Assembly (NCBI GenBank): GCA_021404685.1
Contig: QWHC01000009.1
Coordinates: 1-64,000, forward strand
Length of the DNA stretch: 64,000 bases
Reading direction: 5' to 3'
Source: Chloroflexi bacterium CFX4
GTDB lineage: Bacteria > Chloroflexota > Anaerolineae > Aggregatilineales > UBA2796
Each line of letters starts with the position of its first letter. Positions within the stretch are counted from its first letter, which is position 1. Under the pieces are notes generated by a model. The model did not search any database, was not told the DNA's origin, and saw only the letters and a program-made list of their open reading frames with translations. Made by a program: the position numbers and the translations under genes. Positions 50,172-59,881 of the stretch are shown here, piece by piece.

Positions 50172-52678
50172 GCGCTTGACCCTGACCCATCGCTTGCGCC
50201 GTTGCGGTTATCGGGCGGTGCGGCGCTCAGGGCTTCTGGGCGCTGGATAATCTGCATGACCGCATAGACTCTATCGCTCTTGTTCATGCGAATGCCGACC
50301 AAATCGCCCTTCAGATCACGCTTGCCGTGCGGTGCATCGCGGAATTTGACGACGCGGAAGCGCCCTTGCGCCGTCAGCACGATGACGAGATCGTTCAGTG
50401 TGCCAATGGTGGCAGCCGCGATCCGATCACCAAGCATCAGCCGCATAGTGACCACGCCTGCGCCGGCGCGCCCTTGCAGCGGATACTCAACCAGCGGTGA
50501 ACTTTTCGCCGCGCCGCTTTCCGTCACCGTCCAAAGCGCGCCGCCTTCAAGGGCAAGCCCGGCGCTCACCACTTTATCGCCGTTCGTCAGGCGAATGCCG
50601 CGCATACCGCCTGCTGGCAAGCCAGTTGGGCGCACCTCTGCCAGCTTAAAGCGGATCGCCTGTGCCTCTGAGGTGACGAGGATTGCCTCATCTTCTTCAC
50701 GGGCGAAATGCGCTGCAATCAGCCGATCCTCACCCAAGTTGATGACAGGGAAGGCACGCGCCGAGAGGCCGGGCAAATCTGCCGTGCGAATACGCTTGAC
50801 CTCACCGCCTTCGGTTGCCAAAAAGACGAAGCTATCCTCAAAGTTAGGCAGCAGGCTCAGCGCGCCAACCACTTCACCACTTTCGCGCAGATCGCACATT
50901 GAAACGACATCGCCGCCGCCGCTCGGATCGTCGGTCAGTGGCAGGTTTTGGACGGGAATCGTCGCGGCGCGCCCGCCTGAGGTGAACAGGTAGAGGATAT
51001 CTGCCGTGTTGCTGCGGAGCAAGAAGCGCGGTGGGTCTTCGGTCTGGGCTGTGATCTTAGGTGGTGCATCCTGATAGGTGCGGCTGATCTTGCCGCCGTG
51101 CGTTAGGGCAACCCATGTGCTTTCAGCATGTGCCAGCAAGTCTTCAGGGCGCACGTCGCCAGCAGTACCGTTCAGGATTGTGGTGCGGCGCGGATCGGCA
51201 TAGCGCTTTTTCACGTCCACCAGTTCATCAGCAATCACTTTCCGCATCAGGACGGGATTTGCTAACAACTGCTCAAGGTAGGCGATCTGCGCCTGCTTCT
51301 CGCGGTACTCAGTCTGGATTTTCTCTTGCTCCAGAGCAGCAAGGCGGCGCAGTTGCATATCAAGGATGGCGGTTGCCTGTGCTTCGGAGAGCGAGAATTC
51401 GTTCATGAGTGCGCCGCGTGCTTCTTCGCTGCTCTCGCTCTCGCGGATGGTGCTGATGATGCGATCCAAGAAGCGCAGCGCGATGAGCAGCCCTTCAAGG
51501 ATGTGTGCGCGGGCGCGGGCGCGTCCCAGATCGTGCAGCGAACGGCGGCGCACCACCTCAAGGCGATGCTCCAGGTAGACGCGTAGTGCCTGCTTGAGGG
51601 TTAGTGTGCGCGGCTCGCCCTCCACCAATGCCAGCATAATCACGCCGAACGTGCTTTGCAGCGGCGTATATTTGAACAAGTCTTTCAGGACATCAGCAGG
51701 ATCAGCATTGCTCTTGCACTCGATCACGATTCGCAACCCTTGCCGATCTGATTCGTCGCGCAGGTCGCTGATGCCGTCAATCTTGCCGTCGCGCACAAGG
51801 TCAGCAATGCGCTCAATCAGGCTGTTTTTGTTGATTTGGTAAGGGATTTCGCTAACGATGATGCGCGTCTTGCCGCGTTCAAGGCTCTCGATATGCACTT
51901 TGGCGCGTACCGTGAGTTTGCCGCGCCCGGTGGCATAGGCTGCCACCAACATATCTTCATACTCGGTGGCATTTTTGCCATCGCCACCCCGAAAGATCAA
52001 GCCGCCGGTCGGGAAATCAGGCCCTTTGATGAACTGCATCAGATGATGCACATCCACCTCATCAAGCGCCTCCCAATTGGCAAGCATGTAGACCAGCGCG
52101 TCGCAGACTTCGCCCAAGTTGTGCGGCGGCACGTTCGTACTCATGCCAACGGCAATGCCGCTAGAGCCATTCACCAGCAGGTTGGGAATGGCGGCCGGCA
52201 GCACAGCAGGCTCTTGCAGCGAGCCGTCGAAGTTATCCGTGAAATCAACCGTTTCGCGGTCAATATCGGTCAGCAATTCCATGCCGATGGGTGTCAGGCG
52301 TGCTTCAGTGTAGCGCATGGCAGCTGGCGCGTCGCCATCAATGCTGCCAAAGTTACCCTGACCATCTACCAGTTCGTAGCGCACGGAAAAATCTTGGGCA
52401 AGGCGCGCCATCGCCTCATAGATGGCCTGATCGCCGTGTGGGTGGAACTTGCCAAGCACCTCACCGACGATACGGGCGCTCTTTTTGTAGGGCGAGTCGG
52501 GACGCAAGCCCATATCATACATCACGTGCAAAATGCGCCGCTGCACGGGCTTTAAGCCATCGCGAGCATCGGGCAGGGCGCGGGCAACGATCACGCTCAT
52601 GGCGTAGTCAAGGTACGCCTCGCGCATTTGCTCATCAATGTTTACGGTTCTGATCGAGCCGATAGTAGGTGTGGTCAC
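50168..52678 (-). CDS. gyrA: DNA gyrase/topoisomerase IV subunit A
   Basis: 836 residues from the GTG at 52678 ([17 protein letters not shown]); the frame extends to 52777 but a promoter (52720-52749) lies in that extension. The winged-helix core has [18 protein letters not shown] and the catalytic Tyr123 in [21 protein letters not shown] has Gln84 at the site of E. coli Ser83 and Glu88 at that of Asp87. The C-terminal domain has six-blade repeats, but the canonical GyrA-box Q-R-R-G-G-[KR]-G is replaced by a weaker QGRAGAGV in a late blade, so wrapping ability is uncertain. gyrB is not in the window. Confidence 0.93.
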   Translation of the reverse strand: MTTPTIGSIRTVNIDEQMREAYLDYAMSVIVARALPDARDGLKPVQRRILHVMYDMGLRPDSPYKKSARIVGEVLGKFHPHGDQAIYEAMARLAQDFSVRYELVDGQGNFGSIDGDAPAAMRYTEARLTPIGMELLTDIDRETVDFTDNFDGSLQEPAVLPAAIPNLLVNGSSGIAVGMSTNVPPHNLGEVCDALVYMLANWEALDEVDVHHLMQFIKGPDFPTGGLIFRGGDGKNATEYEDMLVAAYATGRGKLTVRAKVHIESLERGKTRIIVSEIPYQINKNSLIERIADLVRDGKIDGISDLRDESDRQGLRIVIECKSNADPADVLKDLFKYTPLQSTFGVIMLALVEGEPRTLTLKQALRVYLEHRLEVVRRRSLHDLGRARARAHILEGLLIALRFLDRIISTIRESESSEEARGALMNEFSLSEAQATAILDMQLRRLAALEQEKIQTEYREKQAQIAYLEQLLANPVLMRKVIADELVDVKKRYADPRRTTILNGTAGDVRPEDLLAHAESTWVALTHGGKISRTYQDAPPKITAQTEDPPRFLLRSNTADILYLFTSGGRAATIPVQNLPLTDDPSGGGDVVSMCDLRESGEVVGALSLLPNFEDSFVFLATEGGEVKRIRTADLPGLSARAFPVINLGEDRLIAAHFAREEDEAILVTSEAQAIRFKLAEVRPTGLPAGGMRGIRLTNGDKVVSAGLALEGGALWTVTESGAAKSSPLVEYPLQGRAGAGVVTMRLMLGDRIAAATIGTLNDLVIVLTAQGRFRVVKFRDAPHGKRDLKGDLVGIRMNKSDRVYAVMQIIQRPEALSAAPPDNRNGASDGSGSSA

Positions 52679-52719
52679 GGGTGTTTTTCTCGCGTCGCTT
52701 CTGATCACAGACGGATTGA

Positions 52720-52749
52720 ATAATAAGGCAGCAGCGGTACAACTGTCAA
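52720..52749 (-). promoter_or_regulatory. Promoter of gyrA
   Basis: On the minus strand TTGACA (52744-52749), 18 bases, TATTAT (52720-52725). The start point is near 52713, giving a 35-nt leader to the GTG at 52678. Confidence 0.75.
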
Positions 52750-52986
52750 ATAAGAACGTTTGTTCGGAGTATACCACAGGTCAATCCATTGGGCAAGCGG
52801 CAGACAGCTTTGGGCATGGTGAAGGGTGTAGAATGGGCTTTAGGGCGTGGCAATTCGGCATGATCAGCCTTACGTCCACACAACCTGCCGCGCCACTTTT
52901 GCAAAACTATTCGCCTGATTTAGTGTTCGCTGCTAGACTAAAGGCGCGTAAGAGTTCTTTACACAGTAGGGGGAGGGTGTGCCACT

Positions 52987-54522
52987 TTGCACCACAAGCA
53001 CCTATTCAGACGACTAATGGTTGTGATCCTTTTGGCGCTTGCCACCCTCAGTGCGGCTGTGCCAGCGGGTCAGCGCGCCGCCGCACAGGGCAACCTGCTG
53101 CAAAATCCCGGCTTTGAAGGTGACTATTTGCCCTTTAATGGCGATGCCAACCGCCGCGTTGCGCCGAGTTGGTCGGCGTGGAACGCGCCGCGCAGCGCAG
53201 GCGATCCGACCTGGGCAAACATCACGCCGCAATATGCCAAAGCCACCAATCCCAATCGCATTCGGAGCGGCAGCGGCGCACAGGAATTTTTTGAGGTATT
53301 TGCCACCTTCAATGGCGGCGTCTATCAGCGCGTGAATGCTGCCATCGGCGCGCCGCTGCGCTTCAGTGCCTTCATCAATGTGTGGTCTACCACACGCGAC
53401 GATCCAAATCAAAGCCTTGAGGCAGGCGCCGTCAGCGTGCAGGTTGGCATTGATCCGACGGGTGGCACCAACGGCACCAGCAGCACCATTGTGTGGTCAC
53501 CTGTGGAGCGCTTCTACGATGAATATCGCCAGCTTTCGGTGAATGCGGTTGCGGCTGCCAACACAGTGACCGTTTTTGTGCGCGCCATTATGCTGGAGCC
53601 AGTCCGCCACAATCACGTTTATGTGGATGATGCCGCGTTGGTAGTCACCTCTGGCACATTGCCAACCTCAACACCAGTTGCCGTGCAGCCAACTGCCACC
53701 CACACACCCGATAGCCTCGCAACCGCTACGCCGGAAGGTGTGATCCCAACCATCGTGGTGACGCTGCCGCCGCCTTCACCCACGCCAGAGGGCTTCATCC
53801 CCTCGCCCACGCCGGAAGGCGCCATCCCAACTGCGACCAACACACCCTTTGGCTTCATCCCTTCGCCGACACCTATAAATACACCGTTCTTCCCAACGCC
53901 GACCTCAGACGCGCTGAGTGGACTGCCGGGCAGGGTCAATTATACGGTTGTCTCAGGCGATACCCTGAGCGGCATTGCGGCGCGCTTTAACAGCCGCGTG
54001 GATGCGATTGTCATCCTGAACAACCTGAATATCAACGCTTTTCTGCGGATTGGGCAGCAGTTGGTGATCCCTGTGCCGAGCGCGCAGCCAACCGCCACGC
54101 AGCCCGTCCTGTTTGGCACGCCCACCGCACCTGTGGACGTGGCAATCCTGAACGGACCGACCGTCAACGGCATTGGCACATACATCATGCAGCGCGGCGA
54201 TACGCTGGAAGCTGTGGCGCGCCGCTATAACACCACCGTGCAATACCTGACGCGGCTGAACGGCATTGTTAATCCGCGGGCGTTGGTGATTGGGCAAGTG
54301 CTGGCTGTGCCGGGTGCGGGCAACAATCCGCCGGGTGGCACCGTTGCACCAACCGTCATTCCCAGTGTGCCGATTGGCACGCGCACGCATGTGGTGCAGC
54401 CGGGCGAAAACTTATTCCGCATTTCGCTGCGCTATAACACGACGATCAACGCCCTGATGGCGCTGAACGGCATTGCCAATCCGAATCGCATCTTTGTTGG
54501 GCAAGTGCTGCGTTTGCCATGA
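52987..54522 (+). CDS. Secreted protein with three LysM domains
   Basis: 511 residues. Start TTG at 52987, with GGGGGAGGG about ten bases upstream and a signal peptide ending AQGN around 36. Residues 38-220 form a beta-rich domain (LLQNPGFEGDYLPFN, typical of carbohydrate-binding jelly-roll modules), then a Thr/Pro-rich linker (about 225-310) and three LysM modules at about 317-362, 397-442 and 465-511 (VNYTVVSGDTLSGIAARFNS is the first). LysM binds peptidoglycan or chitin-like glycans, so it is a wall- or glycan-bound exoprotein. The next gene overlaps its stop by ATGA. Confidence 0.9.
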   Translation: MHHKHLFRRLMVVILLALATLSAAVPAGQRAAAQGNLLQNPGFEGDYLPFNGDANRRVAPSWSAWNAPRSAGDPTWANITPQYAKATNPNRIRSGSGAQEFFEVFATFNGGVYQRVNAAIGAPLRFSAFINVWSTTRDDPNQSLEAGAVSVQVGIDPTGGTNGTSSTIVWSPVERFYDEYRQLSVNAVAAANTVTVFVRAIMLEPVRHNHVYVDDAALVVTSGTLPTSTPVAVQPTATHTPDSLATATPEGVIPTIVVTLPPPSPTPEGFIPSPTPEGAIPTATNTPFGFIPSPTPINTPFFPTPTSDALSGLPGRVNYTVVSGDTLSGIAARFNSRVDAIVILNNLNINAFLRIGQQLVIPVPSAQPTATQPVLFGTPTAPVDVAILNGPTVNGIGTYIMQRGDTLEAVARRYNTTVQYLTRLNGIVNPRALVIGQVLAVPGAGNNPPGGTVAPTVIPSVPIGTRTHVVQPGENLFRISLRYNTTINALMALNGIANPNRIFVGQVLRLP

Positions 54523-54884
54523 GTGCGTTCCGTGTGCTGCGTGGTGAAGATGGCAGCGTGCTTTTGGCGCGTGCCAAATGGTGCAGCAGCTATTGGTGCA
54601 GGTTGCGCGGGCTGATGTTCCGCCGCAGCCTGCCCGAAGATGAAGGCTTGATCTTCGTCTATGGGCGGGAAAGCGTCCTAGAGACTAGCATTCATATGCT
54701 GTTCATGGCGTTTTCGATTGCCACAATCTGGCTGGATGCTGAAGGGCGCGTGGTGGATAAGGTGTTAGCAAAGCCGTGGCGCTTGGCGTATGCGCCGCGC
54801 CGCGCCGCGCAATACGTCATTGAGGCGCGCCCTTCTCTGCTGGAGCGCGTGCAGCTTGGTGAACAACTAACTTTCAACGCCTAA
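54519..54884 (+). CDS. DUF192 family protein
   Basis: 121 residues with the DUF192 pattern: CSSYWCRLRGLMFRRSL, then GLIFVYGRESVLETSIHMLF and IWLDAEGRVVDKVLA, ending with YVIEARP. The fold is a small beta barrel of unknown function. Many DUF192 proteins carry a signal peptide; this one has none. It overlaps the LysM gene, so translation is coupled. Confidence 0.82.
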   Translation: MSAFRVLRGEDGSVLLARAKWCSSYWCRLRGLMFRRSLPEDEGLIFVYGRESVLETSIHMLFMAFSIATIWLDAEGRVVDKVLAKPWRLAYAPRRAAQYVIEARPSLLERVQLGEQLTFNA

Positions 54885-54902
54885 CAGGCGAACGGATTAA
54901 CC

Positions 54903-55517
54903 ATGCTTGAACGCATCGAATGGCTCGGACATGCCAGCTTTCGCATTGTGGGTGCGCCGCTGATCTATATTGATCCGTGGCGCATCACGCGCCCAGATCA
55001 CAGCGCGGATGTGATTTTGATCTCACACGATCACTTTGATCACTGCTCACCGGCTGATGTGGAGAAGGTGCGTGGCGCACAGAGCGTCATCATCACCAAC
55101 CGCGTCACAGCCACACACTTTGAGGGCGCTACCATTGCACGGCCTTGGCAGGTTTTCAACGTGGGACGCGCTTCAATCCGCACCGTGCCAGCCTACAACG
55201 ATCAGCATCCACAGGCATTTGAATGCCTAGGCTTTGTGATTTCGCTCGATCACTATGATCTCTACTATGTGGGCGATAGCGGCGTGATTCCAGAGATGGA
55301 GAAGCTGCACCCTGACATCGTGATCGTGCCAGTGGGCGGCACGCACAGCATGACGATCAATGATGCCGTCAAAGCGGTGCGCCAACTTCGCCCGCGCTAT
55401 GTGATTCCCAGCCACTGGGGCAGCCCAAGCGAAGGCGGCACGCGCCTTGACGCTCAGGCATTGGCGCAGGAAGTTGGCAGCTTGGCAGAAGTGATCATCC
55501 CTCAGCAAGTGAGGTAG
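54903..55517 (+). CDS. Metallo-beta-lactamase-fold hydrolase (UlaG-like)
   Basis: 204 residues. The metal motif H42-x-H44-x-D46-H47 in ISHDHFDH is followed by VGGTHSM and a His in VIPSHWGSP, and WLGHASFRI is the UlaG-type N terminus. It probably hydrolyses a phosphodiester or lactone with two metals. The gene follows DUF192 after 18 bases and ends overlapping the minus-strand zinc-ribbon gene by 16 bases. Confidence 0.85.
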   Translation: MLERIEWLGHASFRIVGAPLIYIDPWRITRPDHSADVILISHDHFDHCSPADVEKVRGAQSVIITNRVTATHFEGATIARPWQVFNVGRASIRTVPAYNDQHPQAFECLGFVISLDHYDLYYVGDSGVIPEMEKLHPDIVIVPVGGTHSMTINDAVKAVRQLRPRYVIPSHWGSPSEGGTRLDAQALAQEVGSLAEVIIPQQVR

Positions 55518-55822
55518 GATGATGGTAAGGGTGTGCTGTCATCGCTGATGAACGAGGCATCTTCGGATGTTTCCTCTGTCTCGCTGGTTGGATCAAGCAG
55601 CGCAATCTCGCTGACAGTCGTTGAGCAGTATGGACAGCTCCACAAGGCGATGACCGTAGGCACACCCAGCTTGCGGGCGACCGCTTCGGGCCACCGCTGT
55701 TCGCCTAGCCGTTCAAAACGCCCCTTGTGCCGACAGGATGGGCAAGTGGCAAGTATGTGCTTGGTCAATCGCTTTGCCTCTCTAAAAGTGTTGCGTGCAA
55801 TGAAAGAAGGACGTTGCTCCAC
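55502..55822 (-). CDS. Small zinc-ribbon protein
   Basis: 106 residues with two Cys pairs, CPSC near 27 and CPYC near 63, spaced as a zinc ribbon. The C-terminal 40 residues are acidic and Ser/Thr-rich, likely disordered. Start GTG at 55822 lacks a clear ribosome binding site, so the N terminus is uncertain; no other start is available before an upstream in-frame stop. A nucleic-acid or protein contact role is likely; nothing more can be said. Confidence 0.55.
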   Translation of the reverse strand: MEQRPSFIARNTFREAKRLTKHILATCPSCRHKGRFERLGEQRWPEAVARKLGVPTVIALWSCPYCSTTVSEIALLDPTSETEETSEDASFISDDSTPLPSSYLTC

Positions 55823-55997
55823 CCCAAAAAGTTCCCCCCAAGCCCGCTAACACTTTCTAACGATCATAGCACACTCTAAACCAAATACGTGCCAATTGTT
55901 TAAGGATACAGGCAACTCTCATACCTTTTCTTAACCTGATCATCTCCACACGGCTTGCGTTATAATCTAGAGAGTGCGTTGATTGGAGATGATCTCT

Positions 55998-58900
55998 ATG
56001 CAAACCGACTTCCCACAAGATCGCCAAGCGTGGCAGGCGAAGCACGCCAAACTTGCCCAAGAACTTGCCGCGCAGCGTGATGCGCTTGCGCTTTCCCTAC
56101 AAGATGGGCTGCGCGATGAGCGTTGGCAGGCGCTCGACACCCAATGGATGTTTCATCTGCTGTGCGCGCAAGGCACCCGCGCCCTGCCCACCTGCGCCAA
56201 CCGCCTGCTCGATACCTTTGATCCCGGTTCGCCGGATGACTATGATCAAGCCCTTGCCGAATCGATCCGCAAAGCGGGCGCAGAAGCAGGCATCGCAGAA
56301 ATTGAGGCATTCGGCACGCTCTGTGCCGAAGGGTTCACCGCGAACTTTGACAAACGCTATGCCGATATGCTGCCGATGATCAATAAGCTGGTGGAGCTGT
56401 GCCGCGCTTTGCCTGCCGATCGCCAAGCGATTGCCCACCGCACCCGCGGTTTGCGCTACTTCTGGCAAGAGGACTACGCCCGCGCCCTGCCCGATTTCGA
56501 CCTTGCCGTCATCCTAAACCCTGACCACGCTGATTATTATTTCCACCGTGGGCGCTGCCATCACTTCCTGGGCAACACGAAGGCAGCCCTTGCTGACCTA
56601 ACACAGGCGATCACCTTGCGCCCTGAAGCGCCCAACAGCCATTGGTTTCGCGGGCTGACGCACTATAATATCGGCGATTATCCCGCTGCCCTTGCCGATT
56701 TCAGCCAAACAATCGCTTTGCAACCTGAAGACTCAGCAAACTACCGTTGGCGCGGGCAAACGTACTACGCGATGGGACAGTATGACGAGGCATTGGTTGA
56801 TTTTAACCGTGCGCTAGAGATCAACGCCGAAGATAGCTATAACCTTCATTGGCGCGGCACCCTCTATCACGGGCTGGGCAGATTCCAAGAGGCACTGGAA
56901 GACCTTAACCGCGCTGTGGAACTGGCGCCCACCAATGCCAGCAACTACCGTTGGCGTGGGCAAACCTACCTCGACCTGCGTAACTTGCCCGCCGCCATTG
57001 CTGATCTGAATAAGGCACTAGAACTTCAGCCTGATAATGGCTATGTTGCCTATTTGCGCGGGCGCGCCCACTATGCCAGCGGCGATAAAGAGGCAGCCCT
57101 TTCCGATTTCGATTTGGCGGTGCGTTTGCAGCCGGGTGATCGCTTTAACCACCATTGGCGCGCCACGCTCTACTATGAGTTAGGGCGCTATGCCGAAGCC
57201 TATGCCGACTTTAGCACTGCCATCAACCTAAAGCCTGATGAGGAGGAAAACTACTATCTGCGCGGACGCACGCTTTATGCGATGAACCGCAAAGCAGAGG
57301 CTATTCAGGATTTCACACGCGCCATTGAGCTAAATCCGCAAGGCGGCTTTAACTTTCACTGGCGCGGCAGCGTGAACTATGAGCTGGGCAACTATGAGGC
57401 AGCCCTTGCTGACCTGAACCGTGCAATTGAACTGCAACCCGAAGATGGACTGAACTACAATTGGCGTGGGCGCACCAACTACGCTTTGAACAATCCCCAA
57501 GCAGCCCTTGCCGACTTTGGGCGCGCTATCGAACTCCAGCCCGACGCGGCAGATTTCCACCTCTTTCGTGGGCGCACCTACCTTGATCTGCGCCAATACG
57601 CAGAGGCGCTCAACGATTGCAACCACGCCGCCGCGTTGCAACCGAACAACGGCTTTGTTTACTCGCTGCGGGGGCGCGTTTACCTGAGCATGGGTGACCG
57701 CGAGGCAGCCCTAGCCGATCTCACACACTCGCTAGAGCTGATCCCAGAAAACGGCAACACCTACTTTTTCCGCGCCCAGACCTACTTGGGCATGGGCAAC
57801 CGTGAAGCAGCACTCGCTGATGTGACACGCGCCGTTGAAATCCAACCCAACGATGAGGAAAACCTGTTCTTGCGCGGGCGCATTTACTACGAATTGAACG
57901 ACTTGAACGCCTCGCTTGCCGATTTTAGCCGTGCCATTGAGCTAGAGCCGCGCAACGGCTTCTTGTGGCATTGGCGCGGCACGGTCTACTATGGGTTGGG
58001 ACGCTTCAATGAGGCAATCCAAGACCTGAACAAGTCTATCGCGCTCGGTCCTGAGAGCAGCTTAGACTACAGTTGGCGCGGACGCACCTACGCCGCCATG
58101 GGCAATTGGCAGGCTGCCCTGAGTGATTTCAACCGTGCGGTCGAGCTTCAACCCGATAACGGGGCCAACTACTTCCTGCGTGGGCGCACCTACGCCGCCA
58201 TGGGCGACCGTTCCGCCGCGCTGGATGACCTTGGGCGTGCCATTCAGCTTAACCCAAACAATGGCGACGCCTTCTACTTCCGCGCCCAAACCTTCTTCGA
58301 GATGGGCGAGGCAAACGCCGCCCTGACCGACATTAATCGCGCCATTAGCATCCAGCCGGATGACGCCGCCAATATTGTGCTACGCGGGCGCATTTTCCAC
58401 AATCTGGGCGAATCAGAGGCTGCCCTTGCCGATCTGAACCGTGCCGTGGAGATGCAGCCGCAGAACGGCAACAACCACTTCTTCCGTGGGCAGGTCTACT
58501 TCAACATGGGCGAGTTTCAAAAGGCGTTGGAAGATTTCAGCCGCGCTTGCGAACTGCAACCTGAAGATGGTTATAACTTCATGTGGCGCGGGCGCGCCCA
58601 CCGTGAGCTAGGCGAACATGAGGCAGCTCTAGAAGCGCTTAACCGTTCGCTCGACCTGAAAGTGCCAGACCCTGCCGCCTATTTTTGGCGCGGCATGGTG
58701 CAGATGAGCCTTGAGCAGTTCCGCGCTGCCCTTGCCGATTTCGATCACCTCGTCGGTGTGCTGAGCGCGCAAGGCGTGGATAACGATGGCGTCTATTCGA
58801 TGCGCGGCAGGGCGCACTACGCCTTAGAGAATTATCCCGCCGCCCTTGCCGACCTGAACAAGGCAATCGAGTTGCAGCCGAACGGCGGCATGTACTACTA

Positions 58901-59822
58901 CATGCGCGGCTTGGTCTACCACGATATGCGCGACTTTGCCCAAGCAGAAACAAACCTTAACCGTGCTGTAGATTTGCAGCCGGGCGATCCCTACGTCTTT
59001 TTCTGGCGCGGGCGCATCTACTTTGAGCAGCACGAATATGCCTCTGCACGGTTGGACTTCAGCCGCGCTATCGAGATTCAGCCCGATAACGGCTATAATT
59101 GGTATTGGCGCGGGCAGATCAACTACATCCTGAGCAACTTTAACGCTGCCCTTAGCGATCTTGAAGAAGCGGCGCGCCTTCAGCCTGAAAATGACGTGAA
59201 CTACCAATTGATCGGTATTGTCTACTACGCGCAAAACGATATGGCACGCGCCTTAGAATACTTCACAAAGGCGATTGAGACTGAGCCGAAGAACGATATT
59301 AACTACCAGTGGCGCTCAGGCGTTTTTCAGGACAGCGGCGACTATGATAAGGCGCTAGACGACCTGAACAAAGCGCTAGAAATGCGCTCTGGCAACGCCT
59401 CTACCTACTTTTGGCGCGGTTTGGTGATGCTTGACCAAGGGCGCTTTCCGGAGGCGCTCAACGATCTCAAGCGCTCCGTCGCGCTGGATTCGACCGTTGT
59501 GCGTAGCAACTTGTGGCTTGGCATCGCACGCCAACTGCTCGGTGGCTACGAGGATGCCCTGCTGGATTGGGAGAAGGCAGCGGCGTTGGCGGCAACCGAA
59601 AAGGATATCCTGCTTCAACAGCGCGACTTGGCGAAGTTAGCGCTAATCAGCGGGCAATCTGAACAGGCGCGCGCTCACTATCGCCGCGTGTTGGAGGATA
59701 TTTGCCCGTTGGATAAGCTGCAAACCGAACTCGGCTTTTTGCGGCGGCTGGCGCGCCTTTTCAACGCGCGTGAGGATATCCGCAGCCTGACCGAGTGGTT
59801 TGAAGCGCAGATTCGGCGCTAA
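55998..59822 (+). CDS. Giant protein of about 31 TPR units
   Basis: 1274 residues from the ATG at 55998 (GGAGAT seven bases upstream). A helical N-terminal domain (1-140) leads into about 31 consecutive 34-residue TPRs (about 145-1215) of the pattern WRG-x-x-Y-x-x-x-G-x-x-x-x-A-L-x-D-x-x-x-A, then a short capping helix region. No signal peptide, membrane segment or catalytic domain. With seven to eight TPRs per turn, it should form a superhelix of about four turns, probably a large cytosolic scaffold. TATAAT at 55961-55966 is a likely -10. Units 13-16 resemble 18-21, showing growth by block duplication. Confidence 0.85.
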   Translation: MQTDFPQDRQAWQAKHAKLAQELAAQRDALALSLQDGLRDERWQALDTQWMFHLLCAQGTRALPTCANRLLDTFDPGSPDDYDQALAESIRKAGAEAGIAEIEAFGTLCAEGFTANFDKRYADMLPMINKLVELCRALPADRQAIAHRTRGLRYFWQEDYARALPDFDLAVILNPDHADYYFHRGRCHHFLGNTKAALADLTQAITLRPEAPNSHWFRGLTHYNIGDYPAALADFSQTIALQPEDSANYRWRGQTYYAMGQYDEALVDFNRALEINAEDSYNLHWRGTLYHGLGRFQEALEDLNRAVELAPTNASNYRWRGQTYLDLRNLPAAIADLNKALELQPDNGYVAYLRGRAHYASGDKEAALSDFDLAVRLQPGDRFNHHWRATLYYELGRYAEAYADFSTAINLKPDEEENYYLRGRTLYAMNRKAEAIQDFTRAIELNPQGGFNFHWRGSVNYELGNYEAALADLNRAIELQPEDGLNYNWRGRTNYALNNPQAALADFGRAIELQPDAADFHLFRGRTYLDLRQYAEALNDCNHAAALQPNNGFVYSLRGRVYLSMGDREAALADLTHSLELIPENGNTYFFRAQTYLGMGNREAALADVTRAVEIQPNDEENLFLRGRIYYELNDLNASLADFSRAIELEPRNGFLWHWRGTVYYGLGRFNEAIQDLNKSIALGPESSLDYSWRGRTYAAMGNWQAALSDFNRAVELQPDNGANYFLRGRTYAAMGDRSAALDDLGRAIQLNPNNGDAFYFRAQTFFEMGEANAALTDINRAISIQPDDAANIVLRGRIFHNLGESEAALADLNRAVEMQPQNGNNHFFRGQVYFNMGEFQKALEDFSRACELQPEDGYNFMWRGRAHRELGEHEAALEALNRSLDLKVPDPAAYFWRGMVQMSLEQFRAALADFDHLVGVLSAQGVDNDGVYSMRGRAHYALENYPAALADLNKAIELQPNGGMYYYMRGLVYHDMRDFAQAETNLNRAVDLQPGDPYVFFWRGRIYFEQHEYASARLDFSRAIEIQPDNGYNWYWRGQINYILSNFNAALSDLEEAARLQPENDVNYQLIGIVYYAQNDMARALEYFTKAIETEPKNDINYQWRSGVFQDSGDYDKALDDLNKALEMRSGNASTYFWRGLVMLDQGRFPEALNDLKRSVALDSTVVRSNLWLGIARQLLGGYEDALLDWEKAAALAATEKDILLQQRDLAKLALISGQSEQARAHYRRVLEDICPLDKLQTELGFLRRLARLFNAREDIRSLTEWFEAQIRR

Positions 59823-59837
59823 GCGCAACTGACAGAT

Positions 59838-59862
59838 AGGGCGAGATCAGCGATCTCGCCCT
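59838..59862. terminator. Bidirectional terminator between the TPR and BMP genes
   Basis: AGGGCGAGATC (59838-59848) and GATCTCGCCCT (59852-59862) form a perfect 11-base stem with a 3-base loop, followed by GAAAAG, which is a U-run on the minus strand only in part. Confidence 0.7.
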
Positions 59863-59881
59863 GAAAAGTGCCTGAGCAAAT

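Noticed and set aside
52679-52777. Longer N terminus for GyrA
   Set aside because: The segment contains a TTGACA-18-TATTAT promoter, and GyrA proteins normally begin just before the GSI-type segment at 52678.
55998-59822. CRISPR-like or tandem DNA repeat array
   Set aside because: The periodicity is 102 bases, comes from TPR codons in one open frame, and lacks identical repeats and unique spacers.
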